NCBI GenBank assembly: GCA_025965395.1
Contig: JAOPXA010000242.1
Span: forward strand, 1-6,866
DNA: 6,866 nucleotides
From: Nocardioidaceae bacterium
GTDB lineage: Bacteria; Actinomycetota; Actinomycetes; Propionibacteriales; Nocardioidaceae
Reading direction: 5' to 3'
Shown: positions 1 through 6,759 of the stretch, in pieces
Position numbering within the stretch: position 1 is the stretch's first letter
How the letters are laid out: each line of letters begins with the position of its first letter
Made by a program: the position numbers and the translations under genes
The notes under the pieces: model-generated
Seen by the model: the letters and a program-made list of their open reading frames with translations, nothing else
Database searches by the model: none
Told to the model about the DNA's origin: nothing

Positions 1-2064
1 CAGCTGAGCGGGGCAGATCCTTTCCCCAGCCAGACGACCTGTCCCATCGTGGGCTTCTTCTCCACGCACCTCACTCCGTTCGTGTCCGCCAAGGGGACTA
101 CTTACCCTTCATGCACCGAGTCCACGATGGCTCCGGAGGCGGCAGTGGGTGCTGCATTCCCTCCGGCCGAGATCGCCGCATTCACAGATCTCCATGGCAA
201 GGGCGAGACGCAATTCGAGATGCGCAGCGCGACCGAGAACGAGTCGTTGGGCTGCTCGGACAAGGTGGCCTGCTCGATCGTGGTGATTCCCATCATGGGC
301 CTGAGCTGTGACGCAACGAGCACCGAATGCACCAAGTCCGGACGTTTCGAAGCCGGCTCGAGCAACTTTGCCGGTGATGGTGTCGATGCGACGGTCTCGC
401 CGCTCTACTGGTGGTCGGAGTCCAACTGGCGCAATCGCATCACCGTGCCAGTCACCTTTGGACTGGCTCCCGATGCGTGCGATGTTCTCGACAAGCGCAA
501 GCCCGTGGCGTTCTACGGTTCTGAGCTCCTGAGCCAGGCGGCACTGCAGTGGTCGCCCGCCTTCTGTCTCCGCAAGGACCGGTTCAAGTTCCAACACAAT
601 CGACTTTCGGACGAAGCCGCCTTCGCTTTGATGGAGAAGAAGGAAGCGGCCGCCTCCATCGTTTCCGGCGAACGCGAGCGGGACACCGACGATCCGGTGG
701 GGTACGCGCCGACAGCAGTCTCGGGGTTTGCGATCTCCTACATTGTCGATGAGCCCGACAACAAAGGGGAGCGACGTCAACTCAATCTCACGCCGCGGCT
801 CCTAGCCAAGCTGCTGACTCAGTCCTACACGGGTTCGGAGCTGGGCTCTCAACACCCTGGTATGTCGACCAACCCCCATGCCATTAACCAGGATCCCGAG
901 TTCAAGGCTCTGAATCCCGGTCTCGACGTCGTGTCGCGCGAGGCGGGAGCCTCGCTGTTGTCCTTGTCGGAGTCGTCGGACGTGTTGACGTCGTTGACCT
1001 CCTACATCGCACAAGACGCCGACGCTGCCGCCTTCGTCGGGGGCACTCCGGATCCGTGGGGCATGGTGGTGAATCCTTCGTACCAAGACATCACGCTTCC
1101 ACGGACCTCGTGGCCTTTGCTCGACACCTTCGTGCCGACGACTGCGCAGGAGTGCCAGAAGCAAAATCCTGCGCCGTACTTCACGCAGCTTGCAGCGCCC
1201 GTGACGAGCCTCCGCAAGATCGCCGAAGCGACGCTCGACGCGTGGCCCAACGTGCAGACCAAGTGCGATCGGGCGACGACGTCCGATCCGTACAAGGTAG
1301 GACGAGTCGACCGGCAAGGGGTGGGCAGTCGGTTCATGTTGGGCCTCGTCAGCCTGGGCGATGCGGCGCGCTTCGGACTTCGTACGGCCTCCCTGCAGAC
1401 GGTGTCCGAGGGAAAGGCAGGCGAGAAGTTCTCAGATGCTTCGGGACGTACCTTCGTCGCACCCTCTGCTGACACGATGGCCGCAGCATTGGCCTTCGCC
1501 AAGCCGACCAAGCCGAGTCAGGCGTTTGAGATCTCCCAGAAGGATCTCGTGACGAGCGAGGAGGCATACCCGGGCACCATGATCATCTATACGGCCGCTC
1601 TGCTCACGGGGCTGGACAAATCCGATGCGGCGCACGTTTCGGAGTTCATCAAGGTGTCGACCACGGAGGGTCAGCGGGTCGGCTCGGGCAACGGTCAGCT
1701 TCCTAAGGGCTATCTGCCGATCCGCAAGGCCGGAGCCACAGCCACGCTCTACAAGGCCGCTCAGACGGTCGCTTCTGAAATTGCGAAGCAGGACGGGCTC
1801 GGAAATCAGACCCAGCCAGAATCAGGTTCGGCTCCCGCTGACGGGACGGTCGCTGACAGTGCCGCCGCCTCCGGTGGAAAGGTGCCTGCCGCACCCTCGA
1901 CCGCGGGTCCGTCGGCAACGGGCGAGGACGTGGCCATGACGGCAACGGCATCGGCGACGTCGGGTCTCGCCCACACCCTCATCCCGTTCCTGTTGGTGCT
2001 TGGCTTGTTCGCCGGACTCGGATCGCCCCTCCTCAGGATCGCCGCGCGCAGGAGATCTCGGTGA
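1..2064 (+). CDS. Membrane-anchored surface protein with PstS-like domain (5' partial)
   Basis: The frame is open from base 1, and the GTG at 49 has no Shine-Dalgarno sequence, so the true start is probably upstream. Residues here are counted from that GTG. Several cysteines (22, 69, 75, 87, 94, 144, 173) suggest an exported, disulfide-bonded protein. The stretch 217-260 (GYAPTAVSGFAISYIVDE, then LNLTPRLLAKLLTQSYTG) resembles the PstS-family core strand and hinge. DPWGMVVNP follows at 335-343, and 507-557 resembles a PstS C-terminal lobe. Where PstS proteins carry a phosphate-binding SGT, this one reads REAGASLL (297-304), so ordinary phosphate binding is doubtful. A Ser/Ala/Pro/Gly stalk (about 584-637) leads to LAHTL (640-644), a hydrophobic helix (about 644-664) and an RRRSR tail, the layout of a cell-wall sorting signal. 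Its TGA overlaps the GTG of the pseudo-sortase gene. The PstS-like fold is fairly secure; the ligand is unknown. Confidence 0.8.
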   Translation, partial: QLSGADPFPSQTTCPIVGFFSTHLTPFVSAKGTTYPSCTESTMAPEAAVGAAFPPAEIAAFTDLHGKGETQFEMRSATENESLGCSDKVACSIVVIPIMGLSCDATSTECTKSGRFEAGSSNFAGDGVDATVSPLYWWSESNWRNRITVPVTFGLAPDACDVLDKRKPVAFYGSELLSQAALQWSPAFCLRKDRFKFQHNRLSDEAAFALMEKKEAAASIVSGERERDTDDPVGYAPTAVSGFAISYIVDEPDNKGERRQLNLTPRLLAKLLTQSYTGSELGSQHPGMSTNPHAINQDPEFKALNPGLDVVSREAGASLLSLSESSDVLTSLTSYIAQDADAAAFVGGTPDPWGMVVNPSYQDITLPRTSWPLLDTFVPTTAQECQKQNPAPYFTQLAAPVTSLRKIAEATLDAWPNVQTKCDRATTSDPYKVGRVDRQGVGSRFMLGLVSLGDAARFGLRTASLQTVSEGKAGEKFSDASGRTFVAPSADTMAAALAFAKPTKPSQAFEISQKDLVTSEEAYPGTMIIYTAALLTGLDKSDAAHVSEFIKVSTTEGQRVGSGNGQLPKGYLPIRKAGATATLYKAAQTVASEIAKQDGLGNQTQPESGSAPADGTVADSAAASGGKVPAAPSTAGPSATGEDVAMTATASATSGLAHTLIPFLLVLGLFAGLGSPLLRIAARRRSR
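2050..2063 (+). promoter_or_regulatory. RBS and GTGA stop/start overlap
   Basis: AGGAG at 2050-2054 lies 6 nt before GTG 2061-2063, inside the last codons of the upstream gene. The GTG shares bases with that gene's TGA (2062-2064). This fixes the start of the sortase-like gene and implies that the two genes are translationally coupled and expressed together. Confidence 0.75.
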
Positions 2065-3008
2065 GCGCGGGCATCTGGCCGACTTCGGTGGGCGGACGGC
2101 GGTCGGATCCGGCAGCACGCCGTTGGTCGCGCCAGGCGAGACAACCGAGGGCGAAGGTCGCCCGACCGCAGGAGTCGGAGCAGGTCACGGTGATCGTTCA
2201 GTCGATGACAGTGGTCGCCATCATCTGCGTCTGGTTGCTCGCCCAAGTCCTGGTACTCGGTGGCCTCGCCCAGAATCGCGCTCAGGCAAACCTGTATGGC
2301 GAGTTCCGCGAACAGCTTGCAGCGGCGACGGCGCCCACCGGCGGAATCATTGCCCCAGGAAGCCCTGTTGCTCTGATTACCATCCCCGAGATCGGGCTAC
2401 AGCAGGTTGTTGTCGAGGGCACCGGATCTGGTTCGCTCCTCGCTGGACCCGGTCACCGTCGTGACACCGTGCTCCCAGGCCAGGAGGGGCGTTCGATGAT
2501 CTTGGGGCGCGCACGCTCGTATGGAGGACCGTTCGCTGACGTCACGAAGCTGACCAAAGGTCAGACGATCTCCACCGTGACGGCACAGGGCCGGGCGACG
2601 TACACGGTCGAGTCGGTGCGTCGCGCTGGGAGCCCGCAGAACCCAGCCATCGCGGCAGGCGGCGGACGATTGACGCTCGTGACCGCTGAGGGCAGCGGTC
2701 CCCTTGCGGCCCTCACGCCGAGCAGCGTCGTCTATGTGGACGCCAAGCTCACGAGCACTGCATTCACACCTCCCAGAGGACGGCTCAACGCGATCTCGCC
2801 CGTCGAACTGCCGATGGCACGCGACACGAGCGCAGTAGCGGCGCTGGCTCTCGCGCTGGGTGCTCTCGCCGCGGTCACTGTCTGCGTCGTCCTCGCAAGC
2901 AAACGCTTCGGAACGATTCTCGTATGGGTTATCTCCGTGCCAGTGGTTCTAGCTCTCGCCTGGTCGTCCACCGATCTGATGATGTATCTGCTGCCCAATT
3001 TGCTCTGA
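2061..3008 (+). CDS. Sortase-fold membrane protein lacking all catalytic residues (pseudo-sortase)
   Basis: The protein has 315 residues. A basic cytoplasmic N-terminus (1-42) is followed by a membrane helix (about 43-69), an outer domain (about 100-232) and two C-terminal helices (about 256-280 and 283-303). The outer domain follows the class C/D/E sortase pattern: ITIPEIGL (106-113), LLAGPGH (126-132), LPGQEGRSMILG (138-149), YGGPF (154-158), a KGQTI strand and LTLVT (204-208). Active sortases have GHR where this has GRA (150 is Arg, codon CGC), and TC where this has TA (209 is Ala, codon GCT). The Arg that normally precedes the final strand is missing: no Arg occurs between 203 and 239. 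The reading frame is clean and the rest of the fold is intact, so this looks like a retained non-catalytic protein, not a decaying pseudogene. A scaffold or chaperone role for the neighbouring surface protein is inference. Confidence 0.8.
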   Translation: MSAGIWPTSVGGRRSDPAARRWSRQARQPRAKVARPQESEQVTVIVQSMTVVAIICVWLLAQVLVLGGLAQNRAQANLYGEFREQLAAATAPTGGIIAPGSPVALITIPEIGLQQVVVEGTGSGSLLAGPGHRRDTVLPGQEGRSMILGRARSYGGPFADVTKLTKGQTISTVTAQGRATYTVESVRRAGSPQNPAIAAGGGRLTLVTAEGSGPLAALTPSSVVYVDAKLTSTAFTPPRGRLNAISPVELPMARDTSAVAALALALGALAAVTVCVVLASKRFGTILVWVISVPVVLALAWSSTDLMMYLLPNLL

Positions 3009-3027
3009 CTCGAAGTGGACGGCGAAG

Positions 3028-3049
3028 CGTCATTCTCCGTTCACCCGAT
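3028..3049 (+). promoter_or_regulatory. PHO-box-like direct repeat (putative PhoP/RegX3 site)
   Basis: Two adjacent 11-nt units, CGTCATTCTCC (3028-3038) and GTTCACCCGAT (3039-3049), match the actinobacterial PhoP direct-repeat unit G(G/T)TCAYYYR(G/C)G at 8 and 9 of 11 positions by my count. They share TCA-YYY in register. The second contains GTTCACC, the core also found in PHO boxes of Streptomyces and mycobacteria. The site lies 93 nt before the pstS-type start. A possible -10, TAGTGT, is at 3077-3082, so the box would sit just upstream of or at a weak -35, as expected for a PhoP-activated promoter. No transcription start can be seen directly. Confidence 0.5.
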
Positions 3050-3092
3050 GCCGCAATCCCTACCCCCAAACCTTCGTAGTGTCTCGGCCGTA

Positions 3093-3111
3093 GACCAGCA
3101 ACGGGCTGGTC
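3093..3111 (+). other. Small hairpin in the pstS leader
   Basis: GACCAGC (3093-3099) pairs perfectly with GCTGGTC (3105-3111) around the loop AACGG. The hairpin lies 30 nt before the ATG and upstream of the ribosome-binding site AGGAA (3129-3133). It does not cover the RBS and has no T-tract. It may stabilise the 5' end of the mRNA or be a dyad operator. The function is unknown. Confidence 0.45.
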
Positions 3112-3141
3112 ACACGTTCTCATGGAATAGGAAACACAGGA

Positions 3142-4992
3142 ATGATTCGCAAGCGAATTTCCTTGGCCGTCGCCGGTGCTCTCACCGTCGGTACGGCAGT
3201 CACGATGGGCCTCGCTGGCCCTGTGGCAGCAGTGGATAACGTGTCGGACCCGACGTTCACCTCGGCGGCCGGTGACATCGTCGGCGTGGGTTCGGATACC
3301 TCCCAATTTGCCCTGCACAACATCGCCGACGTCTACAACGTAGGCAAGTCCACCGGCCGCATCGCCTCCTTCGCCGCCGACGGAACTCCCGCCACCATCA
3401 GCCTCAAGGGTGGAACAGCCATCACCAGGCCCAATGGGTCAGGCGCCGGCAAGGCCCTGCTCTACGGCGCTGCCAACAACACCGATGTCGACTTCGCACG
3501 TTCGTCCTCCTCGTTGAACCCGACCGAGATCAGCGCGAACCTCTTCCAGGCTCCGTTTGCCGTGGATGGTCTCAAACTGGCGGTCTCGTCGACTGCGACC
3601 AACGCGCCAGCTACGGTGACTGCCGTTGACGCGGTGAAGATCTATGACGGCACGTACGACAACTGGAACGACCTTCCTGGATCCACCACCTCCGGCGTGA
3701 TCAAGCCGCTCATCCCGCAGCCGGGGTCGGGCACGCGTAGCTTCTTCGAGGCACAGCTCAAAGCGACCAACGGCGGAGTTGCCGTCACGCTCGCTGGCAC
3801 GGTGACCAACACACAAGAACACAGTGACGCAGACATCAAGAACGACCCCAACGCCATTGCTCCGTACTCCACGGGGCGCGCGAAGACGACTCCCACGATC
3901 AAGCTTCTGGACGGGATGTCCTACATCCGGGCCCTCTACAACGTCTTTCGCTCGACTGACTTGAGCAGCAAGCCCACACTCGTCTCGATCTTCGGCGAGG
4001 ACGGCTTCGTCTGCAGTGCAGCGGCGAAGCCACTGATCGAAGCCGCTGGCTTCGATCAGCTTGCGACGACCGCCCGTGGCGGTCAGTGTGGCGAGTTCGT
4101 CCAGAACGTCGTCACCAACTTCAAGACGAGCAACGAAGCGGCTGACGACACGACGACCACCTTGGCGGCGTCTCAGGCCAACGGCCGAAAGGTCACACTT
4201 GCCGCCCGAGTGACGTCACTGGTCAACTCGCCCGTCGGACTCGTGAAGTTCACCGAAGGTGCAACCCAGGTCGGTCAGGTCGCCGTCGCCGGCGGCAAGG
4301 CGACGCTGGTCTTGAGCAACGCCTCGGTCGGTGCACACACCTACAAAGCGTCATTCGTTCCCTCGGACGCGACTGCATTCAAGACATCGGCCTCTGCGAA
4401 CTCCTCCGTGACGGTCAAGCAGTCGTCGGCAATCGACATCACGACGAAGTCAAGCACCTTTGGCAAAGCCGGCAAGGTGACGGTCGCTGTAACAGCGAAC
4501 GGCGCAGCAGCGGCAGGAACGGTCTCCATCAAGATCGGCACCAGCGCAGCTCGCTCGGTGGCCCTGAGTGGCGGCCGCGCAAGCGTCGCCGTCTCGAAGT
4601 CGCAGGCCGCTGGCAACATCCCAGTTGTCGCTACGTGGGCGGGCACCTCAGCCGTCAACGCATCGACTGTCACTGCGACCCTGACGATCTCCAAGGCCAA
4701 GACGAAGACAACGCTCAAGATCTCCGACACCAAGATCAAGACCTCGCAGAAGGGCAAGGCGACGGTGAAGATCAAGATCACCGGAGCCGCGTCTGGCGTC
4801 TACGCGAAGGGCAAGATCACGCTCAAGGTTGGCGACACCGTGGTCGGGACCGGCACCCTCAAGAAGGGCAAGGCCACCATCACGCTCAAGAAGCTTGCCA
4901 AGGGCACCTACAAGGTCAAGGCAATCTATGGCGGCAACGGGAACGTCTTCGGATCGAAGTCGTCGGCCGTCACGTTGAAGGTCACCAAGTAA
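3142..4992 (+). CDS. pstS: Secreted PstS-type phosphate-binding protein with C-terminal Ig-like repeats
   Basis: The protein has 616 residues; AGGAA (3129-3133) precedes the ATG. A Sec signal peptide (basic MIRKR, hydrophobic core, likely cut near GPVAA at 26-30) has no lipobox Cys, whereas many Gram-positive PstS proteins are lipoproteins. The binding domain (about 35-330) shows GVGSDTSQFALHNIADVYN (48-66), DFARSSSSLN (117-126), WNDLPG (175-180), the phosphate-loop motif QPGSGTRSFFE (193-203) and IAPYSTGRA (239-247). C291 and C316 could form a disulfide. Three Ig-like modules follow (about 337-427, 428-517 and 518-616) with the usual pattern of VTLAA or VTVAVT, a ThrGly-type turn, then a GGKATL or KGKATI strand. 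The last module has about 24 Lys and 2 acidic residues. There is no LPXTG signal or C-terminal helix. Pst membership rests on these motifs and on the adjacent pstB. The family also includes binding proteins for other oxyanions, but phosphate is the best reading. Confidence 0.8.
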   Translation: MIRKRISLAVAGALTVGTAVTMGLAGPVAAVDNVSDPTFTSAAGDIVGVGSDTSQFALHNIADVYNVGKSTGRIASFAADGTPATISLKGGTAITRPNGSGAGKALLYGAANNTDVDFARSSSSLNPTEISANLFQAPFAVDGLKLAVSSTATNAPATVTAVDAVKIYDGTYDNWNDLPGSTTSGVIKPLIPQPGSGTRSFFEAQLKATNGGVAVTLAGTVTNTQEHSDADIKNDPNAIAPYSTGRAKTTPTIKLLDGMSYIRALYNVFRSTDLSSKPTLVSIFGEDGFVCSAAAKPLIEAAGFDQLATTARGGQCGEFVQNVVTNFKTSNEAADDTTTTLAASQANGRKVTLAARVTSLVNSPVGLVKFTEGATQVGQVAVAGGKATLVLSNASVGAHTYKASFVPSDATAFKTSASANSSVTVKQSSAIDITTKSSTFGKAGKVTVAVTANGAAAAGTVSIKIGTSAARSVALSGGRASVAVSKSQAAGNIPVVATWAGTSAVNASTVTATLTISKAKTKTTLKISDTKIKTSQKGKATVKIKITGAASGVYAKGKITLKVGDTVVGTGTLKKGKATITLKKLAKGTYKVKAIYGGNGNVFGSKSSAVTLKVTK

Positions 4993-5027
4993 TCAGCACC
5001 ACTCCCCACCAACGCACCACCTCACCA

Positions 5028-5066
5028 GGGTTCGGCCTCGCATCGCCACGATGCGAGGCCGGACCC
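5028..5066 (+). terminator. Strong hairpin between pstS and pstB (terminator or mRNA-stability element)
   Basis: Bases 5028-5045 pair with 5049-5066: an 18-bp stem with one T/G wobble (5032 with 5062) and a 3-nt loop CCA. It begins 35 nt after the pstS stop and ends 12 nt before the pstB RBS. No T-tract follows, so it may be a leaky T-less terminator or a 3'-end protector. Either would give more binding protein than ATPase from one operon, a common arrangement for ABC importers. Confidence 0.7.
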
Positions 5067-5078
5067 AGTAGTCATACC

Positions 5079-5085
5079 AGGAGAG
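5079..5085 (+). promoter_or_regulatory. RBS of pstB
   Basis: AGGAGAG at 5079-5085 places GGAG 6 nt before ATG 5090. It selects this start over the in-frame ATG at 5138 and keeps the roughly 40-residue N-terminal extension. Confidence 0.75.
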
Positions 5086-5089
5086 ATCG

Positions 5090-5974
5090 ATGAACACCGA
5101 CGAAACCATCGTCATCGCATCGGAGCCGGGCCTCACGATGCCCGTCCTCGACCATCACACCCAGGTGCTCGCGGCGGTGCCCGCTGACAGCCCAAGCCAG
5201 TTGGCTGAGCTCGACGCGCGCAATGTGTCGGCTTGGTTCGGTAGTCACAAGGTGTTGGACCGGGTCTCGTTGACCATGCCCGCGGGCGTGATCACCTCCC
5301 TCATTGGCCCGTCAGGATGCGGAAAATCAACCTTCTTGCGGATCCTGAATCGTATGCATGAACTCATCCCGTCCGCGTCGTTGGCGGGCGAGGTGTTGCT
5401 GGATGGTCAGGACATCTACGCGGCGGAACGCAAGCTGACGGATGCGCGCCGGTCCATCGGCATGGTCTTTCAGAAACCCAATCCGTTCCCTGCCATGTCC
5501 ATCGAGGAGAACGTGCTTGCCGGCCTCAAGCTCACTGGGACCAAGGCAACCCGCAGTGAGCGTGCCGAACTCGTCGAGTCCTGCCTTATCAAAGCGGGAC
5601 TGTGGAGCGAAGTGAAGGACCGCCTTGACGCTGCCGGTGGCGGGTTGTCTGGTGGCCAGCAGCAGCGACTGTGCATTGCCCGATCCCTCGCCATCCAACC
5701 GCAGGTGCTCCTGATGGATGAGCCGTGTTCAGCGCTTGACCCGACATCGACCCGCGTCATCGAAGAGACCATGCTCGAACTCGCTCGCGAAGTGACGATC
5801 GTCATCGTGACGCACAACATGCAGCAGGCCGTGCGGGTCTCCACCCAGTGCGCCTTCTTCTTGGCGAGCGCTGGGACGCCCGGAGTGATCGTCGAGTACG
5901 GGGACACCGCTGCCATGTTCGGCTCGCCGCAGGATCAGCGGACGTCGGACTACGTCAACGGTCGGTTTGGGTGA
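5090..5974 (+). CDS. pstB: Phosphate ABC transporter ATPase PstB
   Basis: The protein has 294 residues and powers phosphate uptake through the PstSCAB importer on the inner face of the membrane. It shows an A-loop region WFGSHKVL (49-56), Walker A GPSGCGKST (73-81), Q-loop VFQKPNPFP (126-134), signature LSGGQQQRLCIARSLA (186-201), Walker B LLMDEPCSALDP (207-218), H-loop VTHNMQQA (240-247) and the PstB-typical ending TSDYVNGRFG. No catalytic residue is missing. It is longer than the usual roughly 250-260 residues because of an N-terminal extension (1-40) of unknown role. Its TGA overlaps the GTG of the transglycosylase gene. The partner permeases PstC and PstA are not within the window, although a PstS-type gene lies directly upstream. 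Confidence 0.97.
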   Translation: MNTDETIVIASEPGLTMPVLDHHTQVLAAVPADSPSQLAELDARNVSAWFGSHKVLDRVSLTMPAGVITSLIGPSGCGKSTFLRILNRMHELIPSASLAGEVLLDGQDIYAAERKLTDARRSIGMVFQKPNPFPAMSIEENVLAGLKLTGTKATRSERAELVESCLIKAGLWSEVKDRLDAAGGGLSGGQQQRLCIARSLAIQPQVLLMDEPCSALDPTSTRVIEETMLELAREVTIVIVTHNMQQAVRVSTQCAFFLASAGTPGVIVEYGDTAAMFGSPQDQRTSDYVNGRFG

Positions 5975-6747
5975 GCCGAAGACATCGCATCCTGCGAACA
6001 AGCCTGGTCATGACATCGCTCTGCGCAATCTGCCTTGTCGGTCTGCTCTTTGCCCAGAGCCTTCGTGGTCCGGTTGGTTTGATTGCTGAGGATCCCGTGC
6101 TGGATTTGGCGAGTGGGCGCATTGCCGTTGCTGGCGAAGGGGATTTTCCCGCTAGCGCGTCCGACCCTGCGGCGATCGGTGGTGTCAGTGCTGCGTGGGC
6201 CGCCGAGACGAGCACGCAGACAGGGATCTCCTTGGTCGCTGTTGCTGCCTATGGGGGCGCATCCCTGAAGGCTGCTCAGGAGTCCCCGACCTGCAAGCTC
6301 GGCTGGACAACGCTCGCGGGCATTGGTGCGGTCGAGACCGGGCACGGGACGTTTCAGGGCGCACATCTTCTATCGAATGGTCGGACGTCTCGGCCGATTC
6401 TTGGTCCAGCGCTCGACGGCCGGGAAGGATTTGCCGCCATTCGGTCCACCGCTGAGAGTGTGGTGTGGCATGACGATCGCGTGTGGGATCACGCGATCGG
6501 GCCGTTGCAATTCATCCCGTCGACCTGGGAGAAGTGGCAGGCAGATGGTGATGGCGACGGGGCCTATGATCCGCACAACGTCTTCGACGCGACCTACGCC
6601 GCGGCCCACTACCTGTGCGCTGCGGGGACGGACATGACCACTGCCGCCGGTTGGACGCGCGCTGTGCACTCATACAACCACTCAGATGCATACGTGGAAG
6701 ACGTGCTTCGGCGCGCGAACACATACGCGACGCTCACCCCGCCCTGA
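5971..6747 (+). CDS. Membrane-anchored lytic transglycosylase (SLT/MltB-like)
   Basis: The chosen start is GTG 5971, giving 258 residues and a GTGA overlap with the pstB stop. Earlier in-frame starts would lie deep inside pstB and give an unrelated Arg-rich leader. A short basic N-terminus precedes a membrane helix or uncleaved signal (about 11-30), then a variable stretch and a lytic transglycosylase domain from about 105 to 255. Family motifs are LAGIGAVETGHG (115-126, with E122 the expected catalytic acid), GRTSRPILGPALDG (137-150), GPLQFIPSTWEKW (177-189), a DGDGDG loop that may bind calcium (192-197), DATYAAAHYLCA (206-217) and YNHSDAYV (235-242). C108 and C216 could pair. Such enzymes cleave the MurNAc-GlcNAc bond outside the membrane, producing 1,6-anhydroMurNAc ends. 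Coupling to pstB suggests local wall remodelling tied to phosphate supply; that link is inference. Confidence 0.9.
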   Translation: MSRRHRILRTSLVMTSLCAICLVGLLFAQSLRGPVGLIAEDPVLDLASGRIAVAGEGDFPASASDPAAIGGVSAAWAAETSTQTGISLVAVAAYGGASLKAAQESPTCKLGWTTLAGIGAVETGHGTFQGAHLLSNGRTSRPILGPALDGREGFAAIRSTAESVVWHDDRVWDHAIGPLQFIPSTWEKWQADGDGDGAYDPHNVFDATYAAAHYLCAAGTDMTTAAGWTRAVHSYNHSDAYVEDVLRRANTYATLTPP

Positions 6748-6759
6748 CCCCACCTCCCG

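Noticed and set aside
49..51. GTG at 49 as the true start of the first gene
   Set aside because: No Shine-Dalgarno sequence precedes it, it encodes no signal peptide for a clearly exported protein, and the frame stays open to base 1, so the gene most likely begins outside the window.
109..780. Long minus-strand open frame opposite the first gene
   Set aside because: It lies wholly inside a well-supported gene and has the Arg/Gly/Leu-rich composition expected of a GC-rich antisense shadow, with no recognisable domain.
2061..3008. Pseudogene or frameshifted sortase
   Set aside because: The frame is uninterrupted from a good RBS to the stop, all three membrane helices are present, and the missing catalytic residues are substitutions inside otherwise conserved motifs.
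3255..3260. GTTCAC inside the pstS coding region (and GTTCACC at 4248-4254) as further PHO boxes
   Set aside because: Both are single units within conserved coding sequence with no adjacent 11-nt repeat, and such short matches are expected by chance.
4690..4990. Tandem DNA repeat in the AAG-rich 3' end of pstS
   Set aside because: The similarity comes from lysine codons and Ig-strand patterning. No fixed-length unit repeats at the DNA level.
5848..5970. Earlier in-frame start for the transglycosylase inside pstB
   Set aside because: It would overlap pstB by 127 bp and add an Arg-rich leader before the membrane helix. GTG 5971 gives a proper signal/anchor and the same GTGA coupling seen at 2061.
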